NCBI RefSeq assembly: GCF_015840715.1
Contig: NZ_CP060397.1
Span: 1,364,001-1,428,000 of the forward strand
DNA from: Synechococcus sp. CBW1004
Lineage (GTDB): Bacteria > Cyanobacteriota > Cyanobacteriia > PCC-6307 > Cyanobiaceae
DNA length: 64,000 nt
Direction: 5' to 3'
Below, in pieces: positions 46,412-54,698 of this stretch. Both the position numbers and the translations under genes were made by a program. Numbering within the stretch: the first letter of the stretch is position 1; each line of letters opens with the position of its first letter. A model generated the notes under the pieces. That model worked only from the letters and a program-made list of their open reading frames with translations. It had not been told where the DNA came from and ran no database searches.

Positions 46412-48110
46412 TTCAGGGGGGCGGGACAGCTCATCGCGAACATCGATACGACTGAACCCTTGACGTCGGCTTGAATCCCGGTTGCATCTCAGGCAGAGAC
46501 TTCCTGCGATGACCACCCCTCCGGCCGGGATTTCAGAAGCGGACTGGGCTTCCACTCCGGTGGGCGTGAGGGCTGGCTTCCTTGAGGTTCTTGCACAGCT
46601 CCAGAGACAACAGCAGGAGAACGACCAGCTCCGAGCGCAGCTCACCGACCTGGCGACGGAACTGGCCAGCCTGCGCGAGCGGATCGGCCGCAACTCCCGC
46701 AACTCCTCCAAGCCGCCCTCCAGTGACGGCACGGGTTTTAAGCCGCCCACCCGCTGCAAAGGCACTGGTCGCAAGCGGGGTGGTCAGCAGGGGCACCCGG
46801 GAGCAGGGCCGGAGCTGCTGCCGATCGCGCGTGTGGATGAGGTGCTCGAGCACCACCCGGACGCCTGCCGCCGCTGCGGCACCCTGCTACAGGGGGAGGA
46901 TGCGGAGCCGCTGCGCCATCAGGTGATCGAGATTCCACCGATCAGCCCGGTGGTGATCGAACACCGTCTGCACCGTCTGGTCTGCCCCTGCTGCTCCACC
47001 AGCACCTGCGCCGAGCTGCCGGCGGATGTGGAGCCCAGCCGCTACGGCCCACGCCTGAGCGGCCTGGTGGGACTGCTGGGCAGCGCCTTTCCCCTGAGTT
47101 TCGGCCGAACCCAGGCGCTGCTGGATCAGCTGCTGGGTGTGGAAATCAGCCGCGGCGCTATCGCCACCATCCGGGCACGTCTGAGCGCAGCCCTGCAGCA
47201 GGCGGTGGAGGAAGCCCTGGAGGTGGCCCGGCAGCAGCCGGTGGCCTACGTGGATGAAACCGGCGCCCCCACCGGCAACGCCGACGGTTGTAATCCTGCT
47301 GGCAGGCGCGGCTGGCAGTGGGTCATGGTCACACCACTGGTTACGGTGTTCCTGCAGGGCCTGAGCCGCTCAAGTGCAGCGGCAATGGAGCTTCTGGGCC
47401 ATACCTTTGCAGGGATCGTGGTGAGTGATCGCTTCTCGGCCTACAACCACCTGCCCGTGGAGCAGCGGCAGCTGTGCTGGGCCCACCTGATCCGGGATCT
47501 GGCGGCCATCGCTGAACGCCAGGGCGCCAGCAGGGAGATCGGAGCCCAGATGCTGGCTCTGCAGCAGCATCTGTTCGCTCACTGGCACCAGTGGAAGAGC
47601 GGAGCGATCGACCGGCCCCAGCTCCTGCATCGATGCCACCCCCTCCGCTTGGCGTTCGAGGCCACGCTGCAGCGGGTGGTGGATCTGGGCTGTGAGCGGG
47701 GCGAGCAAACGCCCTGGGCCCAGACGGTGCGAACCTGTCGCCAGTTGCTGCAGCGCAAGCAGGCGCTCTGGACTTTTCTGGAAACGCCAGGGATCGAGCC
47801 CACCAACAACGCTGCCGAGCGGGCACTGCGGCAATCGGTGATTCACCGCAAGATCAGCCATGGCGTCCAGTCCTCCGGCGGCGCCATCTGCCGCAGCCGG
47901 TTGCTCACCGTCACCGCCACCCTGCGGCAGCAGGGCCGCGATGTCTGGCAATTCCTGGAGCAGGCCTGGATTGCCCATCGCCTCGGCGGCGTGATGCCAT
48001 CGCTGGTGCCGGATCGCTGAGGCAGCGATCACACGTGGAAGGAACAGATGGCCCCTCTCAGAGGAGAGATCGGAGATTGACTGACGCACTGGGGTGTCCC
48101 GACCCCTGAA
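46412..48110 (+). mobile_element. IS66-family insertion sequence, TnpC-only type
   Basis: About 1.7 kb with imperfect terminal inverted repeats: TTCAGGGGGGCGGGACAGC at the left (from 46412) and, on the opposite strand, TTCAGGGGTCGGGACACCCC at the right (48091-48110). It holds one long transposase and no TnpA/TnpB accessory genes, as in the ISBst12 group. No 8-bp target duplication is evident. It is inserted 70 bp beyond the terminator of tRNA-Ala. Confidence 0.72.
46509..48020 (+). CDS. IS66-family transposase
   Basis: 503-aa DDE transposase. Order: coiled-coil leucine-rich N-terminus (QLQRQQQENDQLRAQ), the IS66 motif RNSRNSSKPPSSDG, a zinc-finger-like domain (CRRCG and CPCCST), then the catalytic domain with VAYVDETG (first Asp), IVVSDRFSAYNHL (second Asp) and EPTNNAAERALR (Glu). 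The chosen ATG 46509 follows an in-frame GTG at 46482. It appears intact. Confidence 0.95.
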   Translation: MTTPPAGISEADWASTPVGVRAGFLEVLAQLQRQQQENDQLRAQLTDLATELASLRERIGRNSRNSSKPPSSDGTGFKPPTRCKGTGRKRGGQQGHPGAGPELLPIARVDEVLEHHPDACRRCGTLLQGEDAEPLRHQVIEIPPISPVVIEHRLHRLVCPCCSTSTCAELPADVEPSRYGPRLSGLVGLLGSAFPLSFGRTQALLDQLLGVEISRGAIATIRARLSAALQQAVEEALEVARQQPVAYVDETGAPTGNADGCNPAGRRGWQWVMVTPLVTVFLQGLSRSSAAAMELLGHTFAGIVVSDRFSAYNHLPVEQRQLCWAHLIRDLAAIAERQGASREIGAQMLALQQHLFAHWHQWKSGAIDRPQLLHRCHPLRLAFEATLQRVVDLGCERGEQTPWAQTVRTCRQLLQRKQALWTFLETPGIEPTNNAAERALRQSVIHRKISHGVQSSGGAICRSRLLTVTATLRQQGRDVWQFLEQAWIAHRLGGVMPSLVPDR

Positions 48111-48158
48111 CGCTTACAACTGAGGCAAGCGGATGCCCAGGAGCAGGGGCTCAAGCCG

Positions 48159-48180
48159 TTTTGCGCTACGTAGCGCAAAA
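48159..48180. repeat. 22-bp perfect palindrome; arm repeated on other side of IS66
   Basis: TTTTGCGCTACGTAGCGCAAAA is a perfect palindrome. TAGCGCAAAA also occurs at 46377-46386 and AGCGCAAAAC at 46390-46399, on the other side of the IS66 element. These may be the remains of a larger element's ends or of the insertion target. Confidence 0.7.
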
Positions 48181-48221
48181 ACCGAGGCGCCCTTGACGCG
48201 ACTGCGTGTCGCCCTGGCGGC

Positions 48222-48950
48222 TCAGCTGACAGAGCGGGCGATGGCATTGCACTGCTGCTCCAGCAGCGCAATCCGCTCCAGCAACTCCAGGAATCTCGGG
48301 ATCTCACCGCGCAGCATCCCCGAGTCGGTCATGGCCCTGTAGTCCGCTTCCAGCGCCTCCCGGGAGGCAGCAGTCGGAACCAGTTGCAGCTCACCGTTGA
48401 TCACCTGGGCATAGCTGATCGGCTGCCCATCGGCATCCGTGGCACGCCAGAAGTCCTCCTTGTGCTGCGCCACCTCCACGGCGAGGGGGCGGTCACGAAT
48501 GGCCGCCTCCGCGATGCCTGCACGGGCCAGGCGATCGAGGTCATACCAGTGGCGTGAATAGCGCTCGCCCTCGCCGCTGCCCCAGCGCCCCCGCCTGCAG
48601 GCGACATGGATCGCCGCGGCCTTCTCCAGGAAGGTGCGCCTGGCATCAATCACCAGTGGTCTGGCGGCCGGGAAGTCGAGCATCGCCAGATGGGTCGCCG
48701 CTTCACAGGTGACAGGCATTGGCCCGTGCGGTTCGCCGGTGGAGTGGGCGCCGAACTCCAGCCGCACTGTCGGCCGCACATACCCAGAGCTGTTGTCTGG
48801 CGCCGGGATCAGCGATTGGTAGTGGATGACGATGGTGGGTGGCTGCCGCCGGCCTGCTTCTGGCTGCTCCCGATCCAGCTCAAGGGTGACTGCGGCCGCA
48901 GCGGTCTCGGCTTCCCCCCAGCCCGATGGACGGCAGATGATGGAAGCCAT
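48222..48950 (-). pseudogene. AbiEii-like toxin (nucleotidyltransferase) C-terminal fragment
   Basis: The 242-residue frame matches the C-terminal half of AbiEii/AbiGii-type nucleotidyltransferase toxins: YVRPTVRLEFGAHSTGEP, DARRTFLEKAAAIH, RYSRHWYDLDRLARAG, and VAQHKEDFWRATD. The N-terminal part with the Gly-Ser nucleotidyltransferase motif is missing, so the protein is almost certainly inactive. Resemblance starts around residue 15-20; the first residues are from the junction. No AbiEi-type antitoxin gene lies nearby. It sits in the tRNA-Ala/IS66 accessory patch, in keeping with horizontal transfer and decay. Confidence 0.75.
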
Positions 48951-49260
48951 GCAGGGAATGCAGGCCTGTATGGCTCGCGTGGACCGTTCTGCATTGAAGC
49001 GTCTCCAAGAGCAGGCAGAGCGTGCCCAAGGCGAGATCCGCAGTCTTTGCAGGGTTGGGAACGAGGCTGGGGCTCAGACGCAGGCGATGGGCCTGGCTCG
49101 CCAGATGGCGTCCGATCCGAACCTCAAGATGATGCAGGCCTGCCTGGCCCAGCTGCCGCAGTTGCCAATGGTTCAGGCAATGCTGCCCACAAGCAAACTC
49201 GGCGTTGATGAGCCCAGCCAGGGAGACCAGCCGCGCTCCATCTGTGAGCGCCTGAAATGA
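48937..49260 (+). CDS. Orphan gene fragment, Met/Gln/Cys-bearing helical protein
   Basis: 107 aa starting at ATG 48937, helical and rich in Met, Gln and Ala (MMEAMQGMQACMARVDRS), with Cys at several places (QACM, SLCRV, QACLAQ, ICERL). It resembles small exported proteins of proteobacteria, whose signal peptide would lie where the AbiEii fragment now is, so I think the 5' end is lost. Function is unknown. The frame extends upstream to 48826 across the antisense of the AbiEii fragment. Confidence 0.5.
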   Translation: MMEAMQGMQACMARVDRSALKRLQEQAERAQGEIRSLCRVGNEAGAQTQAMGLARQMASDPNLKMMQACLAQLPQLPMVQAMLPTSKLGVDEPSQGDQPRSICERLK

Positions 49261-49279
49261 TTCCACAAGACGGCTTGAG

Positions 49280-49741
49280 TCAGCTGCAGCCGGCAAGACC
49301 CGTCGTTGCTCGTCCGCCATCGGGAGTCGTGACAACGACCTGATGGTCAGGCTGATTGGAGATGCGTATGTGCGTGAATAAGCCAGGACTGGTTTCAGCC
49401 AACCGCATCGTCTGATCGTTGATACTGGCTTCGATAAGCGAACCGGAAGGGTAGCCCTGGACCAGGATCTCAACGCCACTGCCGATCTGCTCGGAGCAGA
49501 AGGATGTGAGCAGAAGCACAGTCGAACCGTCGCTGAAACGAACCCGTTCAATCGGTTGACGGACGACGGAATAGCTGAGGATGCTGCTTCCGCCCGGGGA
49601 CGGCGCGGCACTGCCAGGCACAGGAGCGGAGCCGGTCAGCCCCAGTGTCGCCGCGGAGAGGACCGTGATGCAGTGCCTCACAACGTTTGCTCGATACTCG
49701 ATGCCCAGGCGCAGCGCGGTGCCAAAGCGTCGGGAGTCCAT
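49280..49741 (-). CDS. Hypothetical secreted protein
   Basis: 153 aa. After about 20 residues a hydrophobic stretch (HCITVLSAATLGLTGSAPVPGSAA) looks like a signal peptide. The mature part is beta-rich, with VRFSDGSTVLLLTSFCSEQIG and GLFTHIRISNQPDHQVVVTTPDGG, and has Cys near the end. I recognise no domain. Confidence 0.6.
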   Translation of the reverse strand: MDSRRFGTALRLGIEYRANVVRHCITVLSAATLGLTGSAPVPGSAAPSPGGSSILSYSVVRQPIERVRFSDGSTVLLLTSFCSEQIGSGVEILVQGYPSGSLIEASINDQTMRLAETSPGLFTHIRISNQPDHQVVVTTPDGGRATTGLAGCS

Positions 49742-49868
49742 GGACAGGGATCTGGCTGGTTGGTTGACGAGGTCAGATTGACCGAGGCGTTGCGTGCCGG
49801 TGGTTCAGCACGATCCACAGCCATGATGCGATCCGATCCACCCCCCCGAACCACAGGTGCGCTCGGCC

Positions 49869-50243
49869 TCAGGAGCCTGCTGCAACACCCTGAAAGGAGA
49901 TGACGACGACCGTGATCATGTCATGGGCCTGCACCCGCACGGCCATTCCCTCCAGGCAATCCTCCTCTCCCGAGAGGGACTTCCAACAGAGGAGACATCG
50001 ATCACCAGGCTCCATCTGCACCCCCGGATGAATCGCCAGCCGAACAGCGGAATGGCTGATGTCAAGCAGGTCAGCCGGCAGCACTTCGCCACTGCAGCAT
50101 CTCAAGAGGACCACCTCGACCACCCCCTCATCAGGGGCGTATCTCGGCTCGGCCCGCCGATCACCAGGAGACTGACGCCTGTCGCCAGCCTTCTTCAGAC
50201 CCAGGCTGCGGGTGAAATCGTGGCCATGAGGTGAAGAATCCAT
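49869..50243 (-). CDS. PilZ-like domain protein
   Basis: 124-aa protein with a PilZ-type fold: RRAEPRYAPDEGVVEVVLLR near residue 29, then LLDISHSAVRLAIHPG. PilZ domains bind cyclic di-GMP through R-x3-R and (D/N)-x-S-x2-G; here Arg-x4-Arg and Asp-Ile-Ser-x2-Ala deviate, so nucleotide binding is doubtful. A GGDEF-EAL protein elsewhere in the window makes di-GMP signalling possible. Confidence 0.65.
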   Translation of the reverse strand: MDSSPHGHDFTRSLGLKKAGDRRQSPGDRRAEPRYAPDEGVVEVVLLRCCSGEVLPADLLDISHSAVRLAIHPGVQMEPGDRCLLCWKSLSGEEDCLEGMAVRVQAHDMITVVVISFQGVAAGS

Positions 50244-50610
50244 CCATTCTCCCCCCCCCTTTTCCAGAGCCTACACAGGCAGAGAGGGCGCCGGAATGAC
50301 TATGCAGCACTTTAATCATTTCCGATCTTTTTCATCCATTCATCCAACTCAAGGCCGAGAGACAAGTGAATCCCCTTTCACCCCTCGCCCAGCCATCGCA
50401 GGGAGATCGTTCATGGCTGCTCTCCGCTCACGGCTCCCCATCACGGCTGCACCAGCCCAGCGATGGCTCTTCATGGTGGCGGGGCTGTCTCGACAGGCAG
50501 CTCCTGGCCTGAGCCCCGGCCCGGGACGACCTCCTGCTGTGGCTTCCACGACAGAGGTCCTGGATCATGAACAGCAACGCTGGCCCCACCGGGATCCTTC
50601 CCCACCCCCC
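50244..50610. other. Region ahead of the CDF transporter gene
   Basis: 367 bp. The CDF frame stays open back to ATG 50296, which would add a 105-residue, Pro/Ser/Arg-rich leader with no family resemblance. The stretch 50310-50350 is AT-richer than its surroundings. I see no separate gene. Confidence 0.45.
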
Positions 50611-51519
50611 ATGGTCTTTGCCTCCCCCCGCCACGTCATCCTGCTCTCGACGGCAGCGGCGGTCGCGACCATCGTGCTCAAAACGCTGGCCTGGCGCCTC
50701 ACCGGATCGGTGGGGCTTCTCTCCGACGCGATGGAGTCGGGGGTCAACCTGGTGGCGGCCCTGGGTGCCTTCTGGGCCCTGACCCTGGCCGCCAAGCCCG
50801 CCGATCGCACCCATCACTATGGCCATTTCAAGGCGGAATACTTCTCCAGTGGCCTGGAAAGTGTGCTGATCGTGGTGGCGGCCCTCGCCATCCTTCACAC
50901 CGCCATCGGCCGCCTGCAGCAGCCCGAGCCTCTCGAGCAGATCGGCATCGGCCTTGCCCTGTCCCTGGCCGCCACGGCGCTCAATGCGCTGGTGGCCTGG
51001 GTGCTGCTCAAGGCCGCTCGGCGTTTTGATTCGATCACCCTGCGAGCGGATGCCCACCATCTGCTCACCGATGTCTGGACCTCGGCCGGTGTGGTTCTGG
51101 GCATCGGCCTGGTCAAGCTGACCGGTCTGACGATCCTCGATCCCCTGATCGCGATCGCCGTGGCCGTGCACATCGTGGTCACCGGCTGGACGCTGTTTCA
51201 CGAAACGGCCTCCGGCTTGCTGGATCGCTCTCTGCCCGATCCGGAGCAGCAGCTGCTTGAGAAGCTTCTGGCGTCTTATGAAACCGAGGAGATCCGCTTC
51301 CATGCGCTGCGGAGCCGCGTGGCCGGTTCCCGTCGCTTCGTGTCCTTCCACGTTCTCGTGCCGGGCCACTGGACGGTGCAGGCCGGCCATGATCTCTGCG
51401 AGGAGCTGGAGCACCGGGTGGCCGCCACCCTGACCCGAACGCACGTCATGACCCATCTGGAGCCGATCGAGGATCCCCGGGCCTGGGAGGACCTGGGCTT
51501 CCGCTGGGAGCAGGGCTGA
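50611..51519 (+). CDS. Cation diffusion facilitator family transporter
   Basis: 302 aa from ATG 50611, which gives the family N-terminus; a longer start at 50296 is possible. Six helices and a soluble C-terminal domain fit zinc/iron/cobalt-type CDF exporters. Helix 2 has LLSDAMESGVN and helix 5 has HHLLTDVWTS, with Asp and His/Asp at the metal site; the helix-2 second Asp is Ser. The C-terminal domain contains FHALRSRVAGSRRFVSFH. It is followed 62 bp later by a b561-type cytochrome gene. Confidence 0.9.
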   Translation: MVFASPRHVILLSTAAAVATIVLKTLAWRLTGSVGLLSDAMESGVNLVAALGAFWALTLAAKPADRTHHYGHFKAEYFSSGLESVLIVVAALAILHTAIGRLQQPEPLEQIGIGLALSLAATALNALVAWVLLKAARRFDSITLRADAHHLLTDVWTSAGVVLGIGLVKLTGLTILDPLIAIAVAVHIVVTGWTLFHETASGLLDRSLPDPEQQLLEKLLASYETEEIRFHALRSRVAGSRRFVSFHVLVPGHWTVQAGHDLCEELEHRVAATLTRTHVMTHLEPIEDPRAWEDLGFRWEQG

Positions 51520-51581
51520 GGCCCGCTCTTCCTTCGCCCCAGACTCCCCTCCCGTCCCGCCCGGATCTCCCCTTAGACGCC

Positions 51582-52112
51582 ATGCGCCGTCCCTACCAAC
51601 CCTCCCTGCTGCGCCTGCTGCATGGCGCCACAGCCCTGCTGGTGCCGCTGGCCTGGCTGACGGGGTTGGTGGTGGTCTCCACCAGTGACGGTCGGTTCGG
51701 CCGCCTTCCCTTCACCCTGGCCGGGGACTGGATCGACATCCACGGCACCGTGGGGGTTCTGCTCTGGCCGATCGCCCTGCTCTTCGGGCTGTATGCCCTC
51801 ACCGCCGGCCGTGCCCGGTTGCGCCAGCCCGCCAATGCCCTCGCCCTGGTGGCGCTGGCCCTGGCGGTGGGGAGCGGCAAGTTGATGGACGAGGACTGGC
51901 TGCGCGACGGCCAGCTCGATCACCTCGTCTACAGCGTCCATCTGCTGGCCTGGCTGCTGATCGCCCTGGCGGTGTCGCTGCATGTGGCGGGGGTGCTGCA
52001 GCGTGGCGGCTGGCCCCTCGCCCGCTCGATGGCGAGTGTGCAGCTGCGGCCGGGTGACCTGCCCGGGAACTGGTTCGATCAGATCCGCCGGTCCTTCAGG
52101 GCCGGACGCTGA
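51582..52112 (+). CDS. Cytochrome b561-like membrane protein
   Basis: 176-aa membrane protein with four hydrophobic helices. Candidate heme ligands: His in RLLHGATA (helix 1), DIHGTVG (helix 2), and LDHLVYSVHLLAW plus VSLHVAG (helices 3 and 4), the pattern of bacterial di-heme b561 proteins. It would pass electrons between quinone and a periplasmic or membrane partner. Partner unknown. The P-type ATPase follows. Confidence 0.82.
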   Translation: MRRPYQPSLLRLLHGATALLVPLAWLTGLVVVSTSDGRFGRLPFTLAGDWIDIHGTVGVLLWPIALLFGLYALTAGRARLRQPANALALVALALAVGSGKLMDEDWLRDGQLDHLVYSVHLLAWLLIALAVSLHVAGVLQRGGWPLARSMASVQLRPGDLPGNWFDQIRRSFRAGR

Positions 52113-52205
52113 CCGCGGCGAGCACTGGCATGGCGTTGGCCTGCCATACGGGGCAGGGCCAGGAGCGGCAGCCCAGAGCAGCATGGATCAAGCGCTGCGC
52201 CCCCC

Positions 52206-54584
52206 GTGCTGGAGCCCACCAACCTGCTGCTGCTGGCCTGCGCGCTGATCTATGGCCTGATCGGCGAGCCGCAGGAGGCGGCGATTCTGCTGGTGTTCGT
52301 GGCGGGCATCAGCCTGCTCGATGCCTGGCAGCAGCGCCGCAGCCGCCGCGCCCTGGCGGAACTGGCCCGTCTGTCCGCCCCGCGGGCCCAGGTGCTGCGC
52401 GATGGGGTGGAGCTGGAGCTGCCGCCTGATCAGTTGCGGGCCGGGGATCGGCTGCGGCTCGAAGAGGGCGACCGGGTGGCCGCCGACGCCCAGCTGCTCG
52501 AAGGGGTGGGCCTGTGGCTGGATGAATCGCTGCTCACGGGGGAGTCGCTGCCGGTGGCCCGCGAGCAGCCAGGCCAGCTGCTGCGCGCCGGGTCTCTGGT
52601 GGCCAGCGGTCGTGGCTGGGCATCGGTGGTGGACGTGGGGGAGGCCACCGAACTCGGCCGGATCGGCCGCAGCCTGGCCGCGGTGGAGCCACCGCCGACG
52701 CGCCTGCAGCGCCACACCCGCCGGCTCACAGCCCGGCTCTCCCTGCTGGCCCTGGCCCTCTGCGCGGCGCTGGCACTGGTGCAGGGCGGCCTCAGCGGCG
52801 ACTGGAGCAACGCGCTGCTCGCGGCGCTGGCCCTGGCCCTGGCGGTGCTGCCCAATGAGATCCCGGTGGTGCTGGCCCTGTTTCTGGCCCTCGGCGCCCT
52901 GCGTCTGGCCCGCATCGGCGTGCTGGCCCGCTGGCCGGCGGCCGTCGAGAGCCTGGGCAGCGCCACGGTGCTGGCGGTCGACAAGACCGGCACGCTCACC
53001 GAGAACCGCATGGCGGTGTCTCAGCTCCTCACCTGGCCCGCCCACGAGTGCTGGCGCCGCGGTGAACCGCTTGAGGAGCCCTGGCATGGGCTGCTGGAGC
53101 TGGCGGTGCTGGCCAGCCGCCATGACCCGGTGGACGCGATGGAGCTGGCCATCCAGCGCCTGGCGGATGAGGAGCTCAGACACAGCGAACACCTGCATCC
53201 CGACTGGCCCCTGGCGCGGGAATACCCACTGCAGAGCGATCTGCTCGTCTATTCCCAGCTCTGGCACGACGGTGCCGGTGACCCCCATCTGGCCGCCAAG
53301 GGGGCGCCGGAGGCGATCGCCAGGCTCTGCCACCTGGATCCAGGCACCAGCGACGCCCTGCTGGGCGCGGCGTCGGAGCTGGCGGGTCAGGGGCTGCGCG
53401 TGCTGGCAGTGGCGCGCGGCCTCGATGGCGCCCCCCTGCATCCCCACCTCAACGGTTCCGGGAGGAGGCCTCAGGCCGGCAGCCCGCCCGCCAACGTGCA
53501 TGACTACCTGTTTGAACCGGCAGGTCTGATCGCCCTGGCCGATCCCCTGCGCACCGAGGTGCCTGCCGCCATCGCCAGGGCCCATGGGGCCGGCGTGCGG
53601 GTGGTGATGATCACCGGTGATGGGCCCCAGACCGCCAGGGCGATCGCGGATCAGGCCGGCCTGCCGCCGGGGCCTGTGCTGAGCGGCGCCGATCTGGAGA
53701 GCCTGACTCCCCGGGAGCTGGCCGTTCAGGTGGCGCAGGTGAGCGTGTTCGCGCGGGTGCTGCCGCAGCAGAAGCTGCAGCTGGTGCAGGCGCTGCAGGC
53801 GGCCGGGGCCGTGGTGGCGATGGGCGGTGATGGCGTCAACGACGCCCCGGCCCTCAAGGCCGCCGACATCGGCGTGGCGATGGGCCAGCGTGGCACCGCC
53901 GTGGCGCGCGAATCGGCCGATCTGGTGCTGCTGCAGGACGACTTCAGCAGCCTGGTGGAGGCTCTTGCCCTGGGAAGGCGGATCGAGGCCAACCTGCATC
54001 GCGCCCTCGGGTACACCCTGGCGATTCACCTGCCGATCGCCGCGATCAGCCTGTTGCCGCTGCTGGTTCCCGGCCAGCCGCTGCTGCTGTTGCCGGTGCA
54101 CATCGCCCTGCTGCACCTGGTGATCGATCCGGCCTGCACCGTGGTGTTCGAGGCCCTGCCTGCCAGCCCCAGCCTGATGCAGCAGCCCCCGCGGCCGCCT
54201 GAGGCCCCCCTGTTCGGCGCCGACACCTGGCGGCGGGCCCTGCTGCAGGGGGGGACCTTCGCGCTGCTGGCTCTGATCCTGGCCTGCTGGCCGGGCCTCG
54301 CCATGGTGGAGCGACGCAGCCTGGTGTTCGCTCTGCTGCTGCTCGGCGGCGGCGTGCTGGTGTGGCTCAACGGCGAACCCCATCACCGCCTCACCCAGCT
54401 GGGCGGCGCCATCGGCCTGGGGTTGTGGCTCCTGCTGCAGGCCATCCCGGGGCTGCCGTCCCTGCTGCTGCTCGCGCCCCTGGACCGGCAGGCGATGGGA
54501 CTGCTGCTGCTGACGGTGCTCCTGCTGACCTTGCTGACGGTGGCGCGTGAACACCAGGCCCGGTGGCGTCGCTCTGAAGCGTGA
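52206..54584 (+). CDS. Cation-transporting P-type ATPase
   Basis: 792-aa P-type ATPase. Motifs: LLTGESLPV, DKTGTLTENRM (phosphorylated Asp), KGAPEAIARLC, MITGDGPQT and MGGDGVNDAPALKAADIGVAMG. The helix-4 ion site is VLPNEIPVVLALFLALG, placing it among P2-like ion pumps; the ion is not certain. The start GTG 52206 gives no N-terminal soluble segment. An ATG at 52183 would read MDQALRPP and join in frame only if the C-run 52200-52205 had one more C. It is coded directly after the b561 gene. Confidence 0.93.
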   Translation: MLEPTNLLLLACALIYGLIGEPQEAAILLVFVAGISLLDAWQQRRSRRALAELARLSAPRAQVLRDGVELELPPDQLRAGDRLRLEEGDRVAADAQLLEGVGLWLDESLLTGESLPVAREQPGQLLRAGSLVASGRGWASVVDVGEATELGRIGRSLAAVEPPPTRLQRHTRRLTARLSLLALALCAALALVQGGLSGDWSNALLAALALALAVLPNEIPVVLALFLALGALRLARIGVLARWPAAVESLGSATVLAVDKTGTLTENRMAVSQLLTWPAHECWRRGEPLEEPWHGLLELAVLASRHDPVDAMELAIQRLADEELRHSEHLHPDWPLAREYPLQSDLLVYSQLWHDGAGDPHLAAKGAPEAIARLCHLDPGTSDALLGAASELAGQGLRVLAVARGLDGAPLHPHLNGSGRRPQAGSPPANVHDYLFEPAGLIALADPLRTEVPAAIARAHGAGVRVVMITGDGPQTARAIADQAGLPPGPVLSGADLESLTPRELAVQVAQVSVFARVLPQQKLQLVQALQAAGAVVAMGGDGVNDAPALKAADIGVAMGQRGTAVARESADLVLLQDDFSSLVEALALGRRIEANLHRALGYTLAIHLPIAAISLLPLLVPGQPLLLLPVHIALLHLVIDPACTVVFEALPASPSLMQQPPRPPEAPLFGADTWRRALLQGGTFALLALILACWPGLAMVERRSLVFALLLLGGGVLVWLNGEPHHRLTQLGGAIGLGLWLLLQAIPGLPSLLLLAPLDRQAMGLLLLTVLLLTLLTVAREHQARWRRSEA

Positions 54585-54698
54585 GCCCGGCAGCTGACGG
54601 CTGGTCCATCAAGGAACCGATGGCATGCACGATGCGGATACCGCCCCGGTGAACGCAGCCCAGCGGTGCAGCGACCGACGGTGCCATGCGGCGCCGGA

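Noticed and set aside
46262..49260. att-type duplication of the tRNA-Ala 3' end
   Set aside because: No second copy of the T-arm/acceptor sequence was found downstream within the patch.
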